NCBI GenBank assembly: GCA_903873355.1
Contig: CAIQOG010000461.1
Span: forward strand, 1-7,063
From: an uncultured Bacteroidales bacterium
Lineage (GTDB): Bacteria > Bacteroidota > Bacteroidia > Bacteroidales > Paludibacteraceae
Reading direction: 5' to 3'
DNA length: 7,063 nucleotides
Part shown: one piece after another, positions 4,986-7,063 of the stretch
Numbering within the stretch: the first letter of the stretch is position 1
Layout: every line of letters begins with the position of its first letter
Translations under genes and position numbers: made by a program
Notes under the pieces: model-generated
Databases searched by the model: none
What the model was told of the DNA's origin: nothing
The model's input: the letters and a program-made list of their open reading frames with translations, nothing else

Positions 4986-6823
4986 AACGTCTTAGTTTTA
5001 TTCTTCTGATTTTTATCACTTTACAGGTAAACGCCAAAACACAACTGTGGGTAAAACGACTTGAGCCAACTTTCTGGTGGACAGAGATGCACAATGCACA
5101 ATTACAATTGATGTTTTATGGTGATAAGATTGCCGAAGTTTCAATCTTTATTGATTATCCCGGAATAAAAATTGACCGTAAAGCTTTGACTGACAATCCA
5201 AACTATGTATTTCTGTATCTCGATATCGATAAAAACACAAAGCCCGGCAAGTTCAATATTGTGTTGCAAAAAGGAAAAATCAAACAAACTATTACTTACG
5301 AATTAAAAACACGCAGGCAAAACTCTTCCGACCGACTGAGTTATACTGAAGCAGATGCCATTTACCTGCTTATGCCCGACCGTTTTGCAAACGGAAATAC
5401 TGCAAATGATTCTGTTCCCGGATATTTTCAGGGCGTTCATCGTGAAATTCCAGGCGCTCGTCACGGTGGTGATATCGAAGGAATTATTTCAAAAATCCCA
5501 TATATAGCCGATTTAGGTGCTACCGCCCTTTGGACAACTCCACTTTTCGAAAATAACGACTTGGCTTATTCATACCATCATTACGGTTGCACCGATTATT
5601 ACAAAATTGACCCGCGACTTGGCAAAAATGAAGACTATCCACGCATGGTGGAAACATGTCACACAAATGGTTTGAAAGCAATTATCGACGTTGTCCCAAA
5701 TCACTGTTGTTCGCAACATTGGTGGCTCAAAGATTTACCGGCAAAGGATTGGTTTAACGTGTGGCCAACCTATACATCTTCGAATTACCGAATGACTGCA
5801 TGGACTGATACACATGCTTCAGAAGCCGATTTATACAAGTTGACACACGGTTGGTTTGCACCGAACATGCCCGATTTCAACCTGAATAACCCGCTGCTTT
5901 TCGATTACCTGAAACAGGTTTATGTTTTTTGGATTGAATATGCCAATATCGACGGAATGCGTGTTGACACCTATCCATACAACGATATTCATGTGGCTTC
6001 ACGATTCATTCAATCCATTCGCGATGAATATCCGAAAATGAATGTGGTAGGTGAATGCTGGGTTAAAACACCTGCTCAAATAGCATATTATCAGTCGGGA
6101 AACAATAATAAAGACGGTTTTGATTCAAAACTTACGAGTGTCATGGATTTCTGCCTGAAAGATGTTTTCTGCGAAACATTTAATGAACCTGAAAGCTGGG
6201 AAGGCGGCATGTCTCGCTTTTATCTCCATTTTGCACAGGATTTTGTGTACCCGAATCCGAATTTAATTATGAATTTCCTTGATAATCATGATATTGACCG
6301 CTATTCAACTGCAATAAAACGCGACATCCGAAAATATAAAATGGCACTGGCCGTGCTCACCACCGTGCGAGGTTATCCGCAAATTTATTCTGGCAATGAA
6401 ATTTTGATCGATGGTATTGCCGGCAGTTATGAAGGAAACCGTTTCGATTTCCCCGGCGGCTGGAAAACTGATAAACACAATGCTTTTACTCCGGAAGGTC
6501 GAACTGCAGAAGAAAATGAGATTTTCAACTATACGAAAATCCTGCTGAACTACCGAAAAAACAATCCCGTTCTTCAAAATGGAAAAATGAAACAATTTAT
6601 TCCTGAAAACGGATTGTATGTTTTTTTCAGGTACAATAATGACAAAACGATTATGGTTATTGCCAACAATAATCAGTCTGACAGTAATTTACAGCTGAAC
6701 CGATTTACCGAAATGCTTACAGGCAAAACAACCGGAACAGAAATTTCAAACGCCAAAATATATTCATTACAAAACCAACTTAGTATTCCTGCGAAAACAG
6801 TTTTGGTTTTGGAAATTAGATAA
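4982..6823 (+). CDS. Secreted GH13 alpha-glucan hydrolase, neopullulanase/cyclomaltodextrinase (SusA-like) type
   Basis: The start at 4982 gives 613 residues and a clean signal peptide (MKRLSFILLIFITLQVNA, cleaved before KT), with an ATGA overlap with the upstream gene suggesting translational coupling. An in-frame ATG at 4970 would add only MLFK. Residues 19-105 are an Ig-like N-domain of the cyclomaltodextrinase type (LEPTFWW, LQLMFYG, IDYPG). The TIM barrel spans about 125-480 with MPDRFANG (131-138), region I DVVPNH (236-241), MPDFN (296-300, fifth region, neopullulanase-intermediate type), region II DGMRVD (nucleophile Asp329), region III GECW (acid/base Glu358) and region IV FLDNHD (His436, Asp437). 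A C-terminal beta domain follows from about 515. All catalytic residues are present. It probably cleaves maltodextrins or pullulan in the periplasm; no lipobox is seen. Exact specificity cannot be told from motifs. Confidence 0.93.
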   Translation: MKRLSFILLIFITLQVNAKTQLWVKRLEPTFWWTEMHNAQLQLMFYGDKIAEVSIFIDYPGIKIDRKALTDNPNYVFLYLDIDKNTKPGKFNIVLQKGKIKQTITYELKTRRQNSSDRLSYTEADAIYLLMPDRFANGNTANDSVPGYFQGVHREIPGARHGGDIEGIISKIPYIADLGATALWTTPLFENNDLAYSYHHYGCTDYYKIDPRLGKNEDYPRMVETCHTNGLKAIIDVVPNHCCSQHWWLKDLPAKDWFNVWPTYTSSNYRMTAWTDTHASEADLYKLTHGWFAPNMPDFNLNNPLLFDYLKQVYVFWIEYANIDGMRVDTYPYNDIHVASRFIQSIRDEYPKMNVVGECWVKTPAQIAYYQSGNNNKDGFDSKLTSVMDFCLKDVFCETFNEPESWEGGMSRFYLHFAQDFVYPNPNLIMNFLDNHDIDRYSTAIKRDIRKYKMALAVLTTVRGYPQIYSGNEILIDGIAGSYEGNRFDFPGGWKTDKHNAFTPEGRTAEENEIFNYTKILLNYRKNNPVLQNGKMKQFIPENGLYVFFRYNNDKTIMVIANNNQSDSNLQLNRFTEMLTGKTTGTEISNAKIYSLQNQLSIPAKTVLVLEIR

Positions 6824-6888
6824 TGTGATTTTAATTATTAATCAGGCCTGAAATCCACTCTTGGAGTTAGGTCACAAATCAAAGTGTT

Positions 6889-7063
6889 ATGAAAAAGTTC
6901 TCACTGAAAACATGGATTCAAAAAATCCAGGGGGTAGCATTACGATTCCCCTTCACCTTGTTTTTTTTATTGGGCTTGTCATTTTTATTTTTGCTTCAAA
7001 TCAACAAGCACGGCATCGATATTAAGCCTGCAAAATGGGTTTTCTTCTCGCTTGGAATAACTC
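6889..7063 (+). CDS. N-terminus of a membrane protein, possibly DUF4153 family (truncated by window edge)
   Basis: An ATG at 6889 opens a frame of 58 codons to the window end. It begins MKKFSLKTWIQKIQ and then has ALRFPFTLFFLLGLSFLFLL (17-36), a membrane helix preceded by basic residues, then a short polar loop and the start of a second helix (WVFFSLGIT, 50-58). The pattern of a short basic amphipathic start, then K/R-R-F-P-hydrophobic helix, resembles DUF4153 membrane proteins of Bacteroidota, but 58 residues are too few to be sure. The 65-bp gap after the GH13 gene shows no strong terminator or promoter, only a 10-bp palindrome TCAGGCCTGA at 6842-6851, so it could be co-transcribed or separate. 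No link to glucan use is evident. Confidence 0.6.
   Translation, partial: MKKFSLKTWIQKIQGVALRFPFTLFFLLGLSFLFLLQINKHGIDIKPAKWVFFSLGIT

Noticed and set aside
4900..4990. Frameshift splitting an otherwise intact GH65 gene
   Set aside because: After the stop the sequence goes straight into the GH13 signal peptide; no GH65 catalytic-domain sequence exists in any frame downstream, so the barrel is missing, not shifted.
6842..6851. Palindrome TCAGGCCTGA after the GH13 gene as a terminator
   Set aside because: It has no proper loop and no following T run, so it does not look like an intrinsic terminator.

Overview
The window looks like Bacteroidota chromosome: AT-rich, with a SusC-type outer-membrane receptor, starts lacking Shine-Dalgarno sequences, and a candidate promoter of the Bacteroidota TAnnTTTG type. 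I cannot place it more finely. It holds part of an alpha-glucan (maltose/maltodextrin/starch) utilisation locus. All functional assignments come from reading motifs by eye; no search was run.

Layout. Positions 1-785 (minus strand) are the 5' end of a SusC/RagA TonB-dependent receptor gene, cut by the window edge. A 376-bp divergent intergenic region (786-1161) carries a perfect LacI-type palindrome (GCAAACGTTTGC) and two further inverted repeats near a candidate promoter. On the plus strand follow a LacI-family regulator (1162-2172), a four-helix-bundle (23S rRNA intervening-sequence type) protein (2281-2691), an SLC45-like MFS sugar transporter (2717-4027), a free-standing GH65 N-terminal domain (4038-4985) and a secreted GH13 neopullulanase/cyclomaltodextrinase-type enzyme (4982-6823). 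After a 65-bp gap a membrane protein gene begins (6889 onward), probably DUF4153-like, cut by the right edge.

How the genes work together (inference): SusC imports maltooligosaccharides across the outer membrane, the GH13 enzyme cuts them in the periplasm, the MFS protein takes the products across the inner membrane, and the LacI regulator senses a sugar and acts at the palindrome between the divergent units. Related Bacteroidota loci usually also have an intact GH65 maltose phosphorylase and a beta-phosphoglucomutase. Here the first is only a 315-residue N-terminal domain and the second is absent.

The most unusual feature is the four-helix-bundle gene. It is clearly more AT-rich than its neighbours and sits between two 56-bp arrays of degenerate 7-bp repeats in opposite orientation, forming imperfect terminal inverted repeats of about 60 bp (2167-2755). 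The cassette starts at the lacI stop codon and ends inside the MFS gene, so the right array supplies the MFS start codon and first codons. It looks like an inserted mobile or domesticated cassette.
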